Shown here piece by piece: positions 53,501-64,000 of a stretch of DNA of 64,000 bases. Under the pieces are notes generated by a model. That model made no database searches. It had not been told where the DNA came from and saw only the letters and a list, made by a program, of their open reading frames with translations. The DNA is from Acholoe squamosa (Eukaryota > Annelida > Polychaeta > Phyllodocida > Polynoidae): contig OX439041.1 in the NCBI GenBank assembly GCA_949317995.1, positions 16,585,501 to 16,649,500 on the forward strand. Reading direction: 5' to 3'. The translations under genes and the position numbers were made by a program. Every line of letters starts with the position of its first letter. The first letter of the stretch is position 1.

Positions 53501-56500
53501 TTAAGGTTCCTGGACAACATTTAGACCAATATTCAAAACATTTGATGGGCCTGGACAACACTTGGTCTGGTATAGTAAGTGTCTGGGTTGACATAGGATT
53601 ACTACAGGGATGAGCATGTGTACTATCTCAATATCGGATGGGTGACAAATTATTCCTTTATTCACTCCAAATTGCTAGTTTATGGTGCCTGGACAACATT
53701 TAGACCAATATTTCATACATTTGATGAGCCTGGACAACACTTGGTCTGGTATAGTAAGTGTCTGGGTTGACATAGGATTACTACAGGGATGAGCATGTGG
53801 GCTATCTCAATACCGGATGGGTGACAAATTATTCTTTTATTCACTCCAAATTGCTAGTTTAAGGTTCCTGGACAACATTTAGACCAATATTCAAAACATT
53901 TGATGGGCCTGGACAACACTTGGTCTGGTATAGTAAGTGTCTGGGTTGACATAGGATTACTACAGGGATGAGCATGTGTACTATCTCAATATCGGATGGG
54001 TGACAAATTATTCTTTTACTCACATTAGATTGCTAGTTTAAGGTTCCTGGACAACATTTAGACCAATATTCAAAACATTTGATAAGGCTGGACAACACTT
54101 GGTCTGGTATAGTAAGTTTTGGGGTTGACATAGGATTACTACAGGGATGAGCATGTGTACTATCTCAATATCGGATGGGTGACAAATTATTCTTTTATTC
54201 ACTCCAAATTGCTAGTTTATGGTGCCTGGACAACATTTAGACCAATATTTCATACATTTGATGAGCCTGGACAACACTTGGTCTAGTATAGTAAGTGTCG
54301 GGGTTGACATAGGATTACTACAGGGATGAGGATGCGTGCTATCTCAATACCGGATGGGTGACAAATTATTCTTTTATTCACTCAAAATTGCTAGTTTAAG
54401 GTGCCTGGACAACATTTAGACCAATATTTCATACATTTGATGAGCCTGGACAACACTTGGTGTGGTATAGTATGTGTCGGGATTCATATAGGATTACTAC
54501 AGGGATGACTATGTGTACTATCTCAATATCGGATGGGTGACAAATTATTCTTTTATTCACTCAAAATTGCTAGTTTAAGGTGCCTGGACAACATTTAGAC
54601 CAATATTTCATACATTTGATGAGCCTGGACAACACTTGGTCTGGTATAGTAAGTGTCGGGGTTGACATAGGATTACTACTGGGATGAGCATGTGGGCTAT
54701 CTCAATACCGGATGGGTGACAAATTATTCTTTTATTCACTCCAAATTGCTAGTTTATGGTGCCTGGACAACATTTAGACCAATATTTCATACATTTGATG
54801 AGCCTGGACAACACTTGGTCTAGTATAGTAAGTGTCGGGGTTGACATAGGATTACTACAGGGATGAGCATGTGTACTATCTCAATATCGGATGGGTGACA
54901 AATTATTCTTTTATTCACTCCAAATTGCTAGTTTATGGTGCCTGGACAACATTTAGACCAATATTTCATACATTTGATGAGCCTGGACAACACTTGGTCT
55001 GGTATAGTAAGTGTCTGGGTTGACATAGGATTACTACAGGGATGAGCATGTGTACTATCTCAATATCGGATGGGTGACAAATTATTCTTTTATTCACTCC
55101 AAATTGCTAGTTTAAGGTTCCTGGACAACATTTAGACCAATATTCAAAACATTTGATGGGCCTGGACAACACTTGGTCTGGTATAGTAAGTGTCTGGGTT
55201 GACATAGGATTACTACAGGGATGAGCATGTGTACTATCTCAATATCGGATGGGTGACAAATTATTCCTTTATTCACTCCAAATTGCTAGTTTATGGTGCC
55301 TGGACAACATTTAGACCAATATTTCATACATTTGATGAGCCTGGACAACAGTTGGTCTGGTATAGTAAGTGTCGGGGTTGACATAGGATTACTACAGGGA
55401 TGAGCATGTGTACTATCTCAATATCGGATGGGTGACAAATTATTCTTTTACTCACATTAGATTGCTAGTTTAAGGTTCCTGGACAACATTTAGACCAATA
55501 TTCAAAACATTTGATGGGCCTGGACAACACTTGGTCTGGTATAGTAAGTGTCTGGGTTGACATAGGATTACTACAGGGATGAGCATGTGTACTATCTCAA
55601 TATCGGATGGGTGACAAATTATTCTTTTATTCACTCCAAATTGCTAGTTTATGGTGCCTGGACAACATTTAGACCAATATTTCATACATTTGATGAGCCT
55701 GGACAACACTTGGTCTAGTATAGTAAGTGTCGGGGTTGACATAGGATTACTACAGGGATGAGGATGCGTGCTATCTCAATACCGGATGGGTGACAAATTA
55801 TTCTTTTATTCACTCAAAATTGCTAGTTTAAGGTGCCTGGACAACATTTAGACCAATATTTCATACATTTGATGAGCCTGGACAACACTTGGTGTGGTAT
55901 AGTATGTGTCGGGATTCATATAGGATTACTACAGGGATGACTATGTGTACTATCTCAATATCGGATGGGTGACAAATTATTCTTTTATTCACTCAAAATT
56001 GCTAGTTTAAGGTGCCTGGACAACATTTAGACCAATATTTCATACATTTGATGAGCCTGGACAACACTTGGTCTGGTATAGTAAGTGTCGGGGTTGACAT
56101 AGGATTACTACTGGGATGAGCATGTGGGCTATCTCAATACCGGATGGGTGACAAATTATTCTTTTATTCACTCCAAATTGCTAGTTATGGTGCCTGGACA
56201 ACATTTAGACCAATATTTCATACATTTGATGAGCCTGGACAACACTTGGTCTGGTATAGTAAGTGTCTGGGTTGACATAGGATTACTACAGGGATGAGCA
56301 TGTGTACTATCTCAATATCGGATGGGTGACAAATTATTCTTTTATTCACTCCAAATTGCTAGTTTAAGGTTCCTGGACAACATTTAGACCAATATTCAAA
56401 ACATTTGATGGGCCTGGACAACACTTGGTCTGGTATAGTAAGTGTCTGGGTTGACATAGGATTACTACAGGGATGAGCATGTGTACTATCTCAATATCGG

Positions 56501-57593
56501 ATGGGTGACAAATTATTCCTTTATTCACTCCAAATTGCTAGTTTATGGTGCCTGGACAACATTTAGACCAATATTTCATACATTTGATGAGCCTGGACAA
56601 CACTTGGTCTGGTATAGTAAGTGTCGGGGTTGACATAGGATTACTACAGGGATGAGCATGTGGGCTATCTCAATACCGGATGGGTGACAAATTATTCTTT
56701 TATTCACTCCAAATTGCTAGTTTATGGTGCCTGGACAACATTTAGACCAATATTTCATACATTTGATGAGCCTGGACAACACTTGGTCTGGTATAGTAAG
56801 TGTCGGGGTTGACATAGGATTACTACAGGGATGAGCAAGTGTGCTATCTCAATACCGGATGGGTGACAAATTATTTCTTTATTCAATACAAATTGCTAGT
56901 TTAAGGTGCCTGGACAACATTTAGACCAATATTTCATACATTTGATGAGCCTGGACAACACTTGGTCTGGTATAGTAAGTGTCGGGGTTGACATAGGATT
57001 ACTACTGGGATGAGCATGTGTACTATCTCAATATCGGATGGGTGACAAATTATTCTTTTATTCACTCTAAATTGCTAGTTTATGGTGCCTGGACAACATT
57101 TAGACCAATATTTCATACATTTGATGAGCCTGGACAACAGTTGGTCTGGTATAGTAAGGCTATAGTAAGTGTCGGGGTTGACATAGGATTACTACAGGGA
57201 TGAGGATGCGTGCTATCTCAATACCGGATGGGTGACAAATTATTCTTTTATTCACTCAAAATTGCTAGTTTAAGGTTCCTGGACAACATTTAGACCAATA
57301 TTTAAAACATTTGATGGGCCTGGACAACACTTGGTCTGGTATAGTAAGTGTCTGGGTTGACATAGGATTACTACAGGGATGAACATGTGGGCTATCTCAA
57401 TACAGGATGGGTGACAAATTATTCTTTTATTTACTCAAAATTGCTAGTTTAAGGTGCCTGGACAACATTTAGACCAATATTTCATACATTTGATGAGCCT
57501 GGACAACACTTGGTGTGGTATAGTATGTGTCGGGATTCATATAGGATTACTACAGGGATGACTATGTGTACTATCTCAATATCGGATGGGTGC
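50419..57593. repeat. 179-bp satellite array, about 40 copies
   Basis: Units starting GGTGACAAATTATTC recur every 179 bases, for example at 50419, 50598 and 50777. At least three subtypes are visible: TTTATGGTGCC with CATACATTTGATGAG; TTAAGGTTCC with AAAACATTTGATGGG; and TTTTACTCACATTAGATTG with GATAAGGC. Subtypes recur in blocks: marker variants at 50971/52582, 51641/53252 and 52182/53793 are each 1611 bases (9 units) apart, and 54326/55758 are 1432 bases (8 units) apart. Occasional longer ORFs inside are by-products of the repeat. Confidence 0.95.
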
Positions 57594-57793
57594 AATTGGT
57601 TGACTATGGATAGCCACACTATATGGGAAATAGTTGGAATTTCTCTAATGGCAGATGTATAGTGATATTTTTGGTGCTGGTTGACAGATATTGTGATATT
57701 CTGTGTTCAGGTATATAATATCTGGTTTGAGTAAGCAGTTTGCCAAGATATATCAAATGAACCAATTAAACCATACTTGTTTTCATTGGGATG

Positions 57794-58070
57794 AGAAGGT
57801 CAGAAAATGAGGCAAACGTAGGGGGGGGGGCTAAAAGTTACAGCTCTGGGGTCAGAAAATGAGGAAAACAAAGGGGGGACTAAAACTTTCAGCTCTGGGG
57901 TCAGAAAATGAGGAAAACGTAGGGGGGCTAAAAGTTACAGCTCTGGGGTCAGAAAATGAGGAAAACGGAGGGGGGGGCTAAAAGTTACAGCTCTGGGGTC
58001 AGAAAATGAGGAAAACATAGGGGGGGGGGGGCTAAGACTTACAGCTCTGGTGTCAGAAAATGAGGAAAAT
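57794..58070. repeat. About 50-bp minisatellite, 6 copies
   Basis: GTCAGAAAATGAGG recurs at 57799, 57851, 57900, 57949, 57999 and 58052, each followed by a run of G and GCTAAAAGTTACAGCTCTGG. Length differences come mostly from the G runs. Confidence 0.9.
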
Positions 58071-59022
58071 GTATGCAGTCCAGCTCTCATATGATGGGCG
58101 AGGGCACTGCTCGGGATCTACATAGAGTTTGTATAGGAACGACTGGGTACATGATTCAAACTTGAAATTGATGCAGGATGGATATAGGGTTTATATAGGA
58201 ACGACTGGGTACATGAATCCACCTTGAAATTGATGAAGGATTTCTTCATGAACCTCTACCAATTTTGAGATACCAGCAAATTCAGATCAATAAATGCAGT
58301 GCGGCTCTCATGTGATGGGCGAGGGTTTATATAGGAACGACTGGGTACATGAACCCACCTTGAAATTGATGAAGGATTTCTTCATGAACCGCTACCAATT
58401 TTGAGATAAGTGTGCCCGGTTAACGTTTTCAGCGAATTCCCATCAATATATGCAGTGCGGCTCTCATGTGATGGGCGAGGGCATGGGTCAGGATGGATAT
58501 AGGGTTTATATAAGAATGACTGGGTACATGAACCCACCTTGAAATTGGTACATGATTTCTTCATGAACCGCTACCAATTTTGAGATAAGTGTGCCCGGCT
58601 AACGTTTTCAGCAAATTCAGATCAATAAATGCAGTGCGGCTCTCATGTGATGGGCGAGGGCATGGGTCAGGATGGATATAGGGTTTATATAGGAGTGACT
58701 GGGTACATGAACCCACCTTGAAATTGATGAAGGATTTCTTCATGAACCTCTACCAACTTTGAGATAAGTGTGCCCGGCTAACGTTTTCAGCAAATTCAGA
58801 TCAATAAATGCAGTGCGGCTCTCATATGATGGGCGAGGGCATGGGTCAGGATGGACATAGGGTTTATATAGGAACGACTGGGTACAACATTTTCAGCAAA
58901 TTCACATCAATATATGCAGTGCGGCTCTCATGTGATGGGCGAGGGCATGGGTTAGGGTGGATATAGGGTTTATATAGGAACGACTGGGTACATGATACCA
59001 ACTTGAAATTGATACTTAAGTA
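58070..59022. repeat. Second 179-bp tandem array, unrelated sequence
   Basis: GCAGTGCGGCTCTCAT recurs at 58451, 58630 and 58809, a 179-base period, with shorter or rearranged copies at about 58076, 58295 and 58915. Units carry GGGTTTATATAGGAACGACT and TTCAGCAAATTCAGATCAAT. I see no sequence match with the satellite at 50.4-57.6 kb despite the equal period. Confidence 0.88.
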
Positions 59023-59714
59023 AGACCCATTAAAGGATGACTCAATGGTGTGAATGAGGCAATCGAAGGCTGTAGATTATTGTTGTTTTGTTTTTAAGAA
59101 CATACATCAAACAAACACAGTAGTGTAAATACAAAGAAACTCTGTTTATGGTAAAAATTATACATTATATGATTCCCTCTTGACAGTTTACATTGACTAT
59201 GGAAAGTGACAAGGGTTAAAGTTACAAGTCCATGTTCAATCAATCATCTACCCACAAGATCTCTTCTCTAGTGCAGTTCTTTATAGAAATAGATTTTGAT
59301 TGAGGGAATACTGAAGAAAACACACTAAATTCCCCTACTTCTAGACCTTGTACACTAGCATGAGAATGGAATATAAAGATTGCACATACAACAAAGACCA
59401 ACTGTCCTGCCAACGCATCTCCCATAGACAAAGTAATATGAAAGGATACATTACAAGAATTTCTTGTTTACAGCCATACCTTTATTAAAAGAATAAGGTT
59501 CTGTTGGAAGTCCAAACTAGGCTTGATTCAGGTTTGGCTAGGGGGGTGAACACAATTATCGGTAAGAAATTACATGTCTGCTAGGGAGTGATTATCAGAA
59601 GAGTTCAGTTCAGCAGTATGATCCACCTCAGGTACAGCAGACCAGATTGAGAGTCTGGTAGTCTTGCTAATTAGGGGGAGCCAGCCAAAGTGTCTGCCCT
59701 TGCTAAGTACCTTT
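59023..59714. other. No gene seen
   Basis: Sequence between the second 179-bp array and the LINE fragment; no exon recognised. Confidence 0.4.
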
Positions 59715-60160
59715 TCATAAAAACATGGTGTGTTTTTCTTTTTAAAATCAATGTTAAGATCACCGCATAACCATACTTCACAGCATACTGTTTCACCAAT
59801 TAGCTTGAGGTGGTCACAAAAAGAAAATCTAAATCAGCCCCAGGGGGCAGTAGATGGTGGAAATTGTTTGTTTTTTACCTTGTTCACATTAATTGTGAGA
59901 CACTCAATTTTTTTTTATTGACTGAGTTTTTTTATTAGCCTACAGTATGGATTTAAGTCATCCGGTACATAGCACAAGACACTGCCAGCTTTTTTCTTTT
60001 TTCTATCCAACCTGTAGGCCACAGAGATATCATGTTTGTCAGTCAACCATGTCTCTGAGAAGCTAACACTATCCCAATCATTCATTAGCTGAAAGCTGTC
60101 ATCTTTCTTATACAGTACACTTTTGCAGTTAATGTGCATTATGTCTAGGCCCTTAGAGAG
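59580..60160 (-). mobile_element. Decayed LINE endonuclease (ORF2 start)
   Basis: On the minus strand: MHINCKSVLYKKDDSFQLM, then WDSVSFSETWLTDKHD, GDLNIDFKKKN and TTRLS. These are the LINE apurinic-like endonuclease blocks (SETWL, GDFNID and TRxS). Stops and frame changes break it. It lies downstream, in the same orientation, of the SGNH-like ORF at 61358-62149, so the two are probably ORF1 and ORF2 remnants of one CR1/L2-like LINE. Confidence 0.65.
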
Positions 60161-61080
60161 AGGTTATATACAATACAAATACACGAATATATACAACAAG
60201 AACAAACAGCAGAAGAGTCCTTTTCTAGTTTTCACACTATAAAAGGAAAACAAGATTATATAGCGATGCAGTACAAGTTAAACCAGAGGTATAAAATTAT
60301 TTACAAAAAAGTGCACTTGAAAAAGTGGAGGGGAGGTGGGAGACTAGACTAAATTATTCAGTGAAGTGGAGCTTGCATTAAACTTTTATGTCATGGCAGA
60401 TACGATCTTTACTATGGATTAGTACTAGAAAAGCTGTATTCCATGGGGGAATGGAATACAATATGCTTGTGTTCAATAGGGTTCGCAATCTTGGATTTTA
60501 AATGGAGCTGAGCTGTTTTTCTTTATCTAAAAGCGAATGAGCCCCATAGGCCATGACGTAAATGCAAATGTCCACTCCCATGGAACATTTTTGGATGGTC
60601 ATGGACATTTGGTTATTTATCTGACAGCTTTCAGGTAAGTAATAAAATGAAAAGTTGATTAGGTCGTATTGAACAAGGGTGGAGCGAACACAAATAGTGA
60701 GGAGAGAATAATCAATTGTATAGCAATAGGCAAATTAAGTCATCAAATAATTAATTACGGCAAATAATTAATTACGGCTACGACAGAGTAAACATTCAGT
60801 GTGGGTGAACGTCCCTTCCTCGGAGACCGGGGGCAGGATATGTGCGTGGTACAAGGAGACAATGTAGTAGGCGTCCTCCCTCGTGGGGGGGCAGGAATGT
60901 TCTTTGTGTTTTAGTGTTGGCGTCCACTTCTTAAGAAGGTGGGAGGGCAGGAAATGTGTGTTGAACTTGGAGACACAGTAGTGGGGGGGGGGATGTTACT
61001 ATGCACACATATAGTCAGTGTTTATAGTATAACCAGATTTGAGGGTAGATAATTAGACCTGACTAACAATGGGATGATGT
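60161..61080. other. Spacer between the two LINE pieces
   Basis: No RT or other coding block seen. A loosely repeated GGGCAGGA(A)TGT phrase lies at 60830-60960. Confidence 0.4.
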
Positions 61081-61085
61081 TAAGT

Positions 61086-61342
61086 ATTCCCGCTGGGTAT
61101 ACTCTAAAGGTAAAGTAAGGATATTAGAGCATATTAAGTAGAGGAAATTTAGAAGCATTCCCGCTGGGTATGCTAGAGGAGTTTGTGCATTCCCACTGGG
61201 TAGTCATTGAAGGGGGATTCTGTGTAGGTAGCATTCCCGCTGGGTATGCAAACCATATAAGGGGGTCGTAATACTTGGGTCCTTCCCACTGGGTATGACC
61301 TTGCCCTTGCAGATGAGAGATCGCATTCCCACTGGGTATGCG
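61086..61342. repeat. Six spaced copies of CATTCCCGCTGGGTATGC
   Basis: Copies start at about 61086, 61156, 61188, 61232, 61281 and 61324, with unlike DNA of 14-55 bases between them. They directly follow the 3' end of the minus-strand SGNH-like ORF. Confidence 0.85.
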
Positions 61343-61357
61343 GTATAGACCAGGGAT

Positions 61358-62149
61358 TCACTGCATAATTGCACGGCAGTTTGGGCAGGACCTCTCAGCT
61401 AGGAATAAGGATTGGATTTTGCCAAAGACTACCCCAAGCTTGCTTGCGATCTTCATGAGAAAAGAGTGATCTGGATGGTAGGCATCCCCAAGACAGTCAT
61501 AAACATGAGACTTTTTCTTCCTGTGAGCAGGGGCCTTTGAGAGATTTTTATGGATCACTCCATCAATTCTGAGATTGGGCATTCTGAGGCTGTTGTTGAA
61601 GGCATGAATGGATGAGTTCAGCATCAGGACTGTACTCTCAAGGTCCTCTTGATGTGGAGATGGGTGGGGAAGCCCATAATACTTTGTTATATCAAAGGCA
61701 TATACACCTGCTATTAATACATGGGTTCCTTGCGAGAGGGTCTTGACTCGAGAATTGATCATGTTGTAGATATTCATGAGTCGGCAGACTGCCTTTTTCT
61801 TGTCTAGTGAGTAGAGGATTTTTCTTCCGTCTGCAGTGTTTCGACCGACAATGTCTGCAATGCCAGTCATAATGATGACAAAATAAATTTTTTCTCTGTG
61901 GAGTATGGAGGAGAGAATTGGATTAATTTCATTGGACTCAAGGTCCATTGATGAATTTATTATGTAGGGAGTTGTGACAGTACCTTGAAAATATTCATGG
62001 AGGCGCTCAATGCGCGTATCCCCTATAATAAGGGTGGTGGGTTTGTCAGGTGAGGGGGTACCCCACCTGAATTCTAGGATTTCCTTGTCCAAGCGGGGAT
62101 ATCTAACACAGTGGCCATTGATGCCAGTGTCATGGGTCACGGGATTCAT
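61358..62149 (-). CDS. SGNH/GDSL-hydrolase-like protein, probable LINE ORF1 (263 aa)
   Basis: An uninterrupted frame. Near residue 40, TTLIIGDTRIERL matches the GDS block of SGNH hydrolases, but with Thr where the catalytic Ser is expected. Near 90, YFVIIMTGIADI matches the GxND block with Ala in place of Asn. Near the C-terminus, DCLGDAYHPDHSF provides the DxxH pair. It ends with a CPNC pair. SGNH-like ORF1 proteins accompany CR1/L2-group LINEs and some tyrosine-recombinase elements; a decayed LINE endonuclease lies 1.2 kb downstream on the same strand. RNA binding or membrane association is more likely than esterase activity given the changed residues. A host-domesticated copy cannot be excluded. 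Confidence 0.6.
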   Translation of the reverse strand: MNPVTHDTGINGHCVRYPRLDKEILEFRWGTPSPDKPTTLIIGDTRIERLHEYFQGTVTTPYIINSSMDLESNEINPILSSILHREKIYFVIIMTGIADIVGRNTADGRKILYSLDKKKAVCRLMNIYNMINSRVKTLSQGTHVLIAGVYAFDITKYYGLPHPSPHQEDLESTVLMLNSSIHAFNNSLRMPNLRIDGVIHKNLSKAPAHRKKKSHVYDCLGDAYHPDHSFLMKIASKLGVVFGKIQSLFLAERSCPNCRAIMQ

Positions 62150-63058
62150 CTTAAAAGCTTCAGTATTAAAAGCTTGGGAGTAATAAGGGTGTGAAATTGA
62201 GTTTTGCTGGCAGCTAATGCTGGAGATGCACTTTGTCTAGATCTCCAGTTTAGAGAGTCAGACCCAGTGAGGTGACTAGGGGAGTGTGAAGGCTTTGATG
62301 CTGGGTGGTTATGTTGATGCGCTTGTGCTTGGAAATTTGGTTGAGCTTGTTATCTGGAGTGTAGAGTACAGGCTCCAGGTTTGCAGAATCGCTGGTGGGA
62401 TTGTCACAGGTAGGTAGGTAGTGATGTGGTAAAGATGCGGCTGGTTATAGAATCCGAGCAGCTAACTGTAGACTCAGACGTGATTTTTCTCTGCAAGTAA
62501 GAGGGGATCGAGTTAGATTCAGACTGTAAAGATAGGGGAGGCCAGCGCCATTCCTCCATGTTGAGTAGGGGGGAGGGAGTGTCGTGTGACGAACTATGAC
62601 AAGGGGGGAGGGGGGTCCATTTTTTTGAAAATTTTTATTATTCCCAGAAAATTGAGGATTTTTCCTCAATCATCAGATTGCTAATAATAGGGGACAGGTG
62701 CCGATAATAGATCTACCGTAGGTGCCTAAAATAGTGTCCCCACATGTCTCTATTGAACTATGGGTGGCAGTAGGGGTGGGGGGGGGGGTCCTAAAGGTGA
62801 CAGGGGCTATGATAGGACATCCCCACCCGTCTCTATTGAACTATGGGCGGCAGCGATGTCTCTCTGGCTTCAGGCTATTTTGGGGGTCTAGATGGGGGGT
62901 CCCCATTTCACATGTCGATTTTAAGAAATGGCCATGTCACTTGTCACTAAATTTCTATTTTCCCATGTCCTTTCACTAGGCTTCATGTCACATGTCGATT
63001 TTAAGGAAAGGCCTTGTCTCTTGTCACTAACTTTTTCCTTTCTATGTCCTTGTCACTA
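62150..63058. repeat. No gene; two short tandem duplications
   Basis: GTCTCTATTGAACTATGGG is doubled at 62745 and 62831 (unit about 86 bases). TCACATGTCGATTTTAAG is doubled at about 62907 and 62989 (unit about 82 bases). Confidence 0.7.
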
Positions 63059-63292
63059 AGGGAGTGGTCATTATTTATCAACAGGGGGGTGGTGGGTTTT
63101 CACGCGGACGCGCGAATCTTTTGTATGCCCCCCCCCTCGACGGCAGTAAAAAAAATTTGCGCCCCCCCGCGCCGGAGGCACGGAGAGTTTTCGCGCCCCC
63201 TCTTTGATCTATAGTAGCGCGCGGGCTTTTTTGCTAAAAAGAGGGTAAATTTTTTTAGCCCCTCCCTCAAGAGGGGTCAAAATTTTTTTAGA
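63059..63292. mobile_element. G-rich MITE (GGAGTGG family), right-truncated copy
   Basis: AGGGAGTGGTCATTATTTAT left end, internal ATCTATAGTAGCGCGCGGGC and GCTAAAAAGAGGG; ends in GGGGTCAAAATTTTTTTAGA before a SINE-like fragment. Confidence 0.7.
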
Positions 63293-63316
63293 CAGGTTGA
63301 ACTCATACAGCCAGCC

Positions 63317-63370
63317 TGAGGGGATAGGAAAGAGGAGATATAGACCCTTTTAAGTGGGCTAGGGAAGCCT
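63317..63370. repeat. SINE-like dispersed repeat, 3' end only
   Basis: CTGAGGGGATAGGAAAGAGG through AAGTGGGCTAGGGAAGCC, matching the ends of the copies at 2.2 and 7.5 kb almost exactly, so the family is probably young. Confidence 0.6.
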
Positions 63371-63746
63371 GCAGTGGAGGGTAGAGCTCTAGGCAAAGTC
63401 TATGGGCCGATGCAGTTGTAATATGACCACTTCCGCTGAAGCAGCGGAGAGTGGTCAATAACTGCTACTTGAAGAGTGGATAAAATATGAACTTAATGAA
63501 GGTCTGACACTGACACCCCTGAGTTTCTGAGAAATGAGCTATTTTGTTGATGGTGCGCAGCACCGCCATTCACTCAACATTGCAAATAACACTGGGAGAA
63601 AATGGAATAATCCTTCCTTTTTTCTCACAGGTGAAGATAATCTCACCTTTACTTTTACAAAGCTATGCTGTCTGTGTGCAAAACGTGGCCTCTATAGATC
63701 AAGATAACTGCGCGATTTCGGTGCGAAAGACAAGTAATCAAGCCTT

Positions 63747-63795
63747 GTCCGCTGGTAGCCGTGCCGCGCGCAGCGCGGCACGGCTACCAGCGGAC
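63747..63795. repeat. Perfect GC-rich hairpin, 23-bp stem, 3-base loop
   Basis: GTCCGCTGGTAGCCGTGCCG begins the left arm and CGGCACGGCTACCAGCGGAC ends the right arm, with GCA in the loop. Every one of the 23 positions pairs. Confidence 0.95.
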
Positions 63796-64000
63796 GTACG
63801 TGGTGACGCCTGGAGTTAATATGCAGCGTCAGTACATCGGATCGCAGGAAGAACGTACATCGTGCGTTCGGACTCTTCATGTGGGCGCGAAAATACCACC
63901 TAGTGTTCCAAGACAGTACTAAAATTACCAGTTCTCATTTTCTTCACAAGGGGGCGTTTGAAAACCTTCACAGAGATTGCGCAGTGTGTATTCCAGAACT
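63796..64000. other. CpG-richer window end, no gene assigned
   Basis: Contains GATCGCAGGAAGAACGT, the complement of ACGTTCTTCCTGCGATC at 35374 in the putative first exon. This may be a shared repeat or promoter module. Confidence 0.3.

Noticed and set aside
57018-57203. ORF within the satellite array
   Set aside because: One satellite unit read through; no splice context and no conservation between units beyond the repeat itself.
61086-61342. CRISPR-like appearance (repeat-spacer pattern)
   Set aside because: Spacing is irregular (32-70 bases), repeats are only 15-18 bases with mismatches, there are no cas genes, and the genome is eukaryotic.

Overview
This window reads as nuclear DNA of an animal, most likely a marine invertebrate. 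The grounds are GT-AG introns of a few hundred to about 2,300 bases, dense short inverted-repeat DNA transposons and minisatellites, LINE fragments and a long satellite. There is no bacterial operon structure, no complete tRNA or rRNA gene, and no CRISPR array. The species cannot be fixed from the sequence alone.

One gene can be assembled with confidence, on the plus strand from about 35.4 kb (probable non-coding first exon) or 38.06 kb (first recognised coding exon) to 50.5 kb. Reading splice sites and phases by eye gives 15 coding exons that join in frame into a 660-residue protein. In order it carries a proline-rich N-terminus, a chromodomain (histone-reader fold), a short linker, a complete NADAR domain (YbiA/COG3236 family, N-glycosidases acting on ADP-ribose-type and riboflavin-pathway compounds), a run of 16-17-codon Pro/Thr/Lys micro-exons, and a basic C-terminal region. 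The first half of the chromodomain is present as two exons, each 137 bases long with identical phases. Using both would shift the frame and hit a stop, so they must be alternatives. The last 35 or so codons of the final exon lie inside the first copy of a 179-bp satellite array.

Layout. 0-27 kb: no firm gene; many non-autonomous DNA transposons (piggyBac-like, hAT-like and TA-flanked), several minisatellites, one orphan exon candidate near 18.1 kb and a CpG-rich block near 26.7 kb. 27-29.7 kb: a foldback element, a CCTCCAATACACACAGA minisatellite and a TA-flanked element. 32.7-34.4 kb: an inverted duplication whose centre is a stack of small transposons. 35-50.5 kb: the chromodomain-NADAR gene. 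50.4-57.6 kb: about 40 copies of the 179-bp satellite with 8- and 9-unit higher-order repeats. 57.8-59.0 kb: a 50-bp array and a second, unrelated 179-bp array. 59.7-62.15 kb (minus strand): a decayed LINE endonuclease and an open SGNH-like ORF. 63-64 kb: dispersed repeats and a perfect 23-bp GC-rich hairpin.

The strongest candidate for an undescribed system is the chromodomain-NADAR protein with its switchable chromodomain half. NADAR enzymes include activities that remove ADP-ribose from guanine. A chromatin-reading version could act on ADP-ribosylated DNA or nucleotides in the nucleus; that role is inference.
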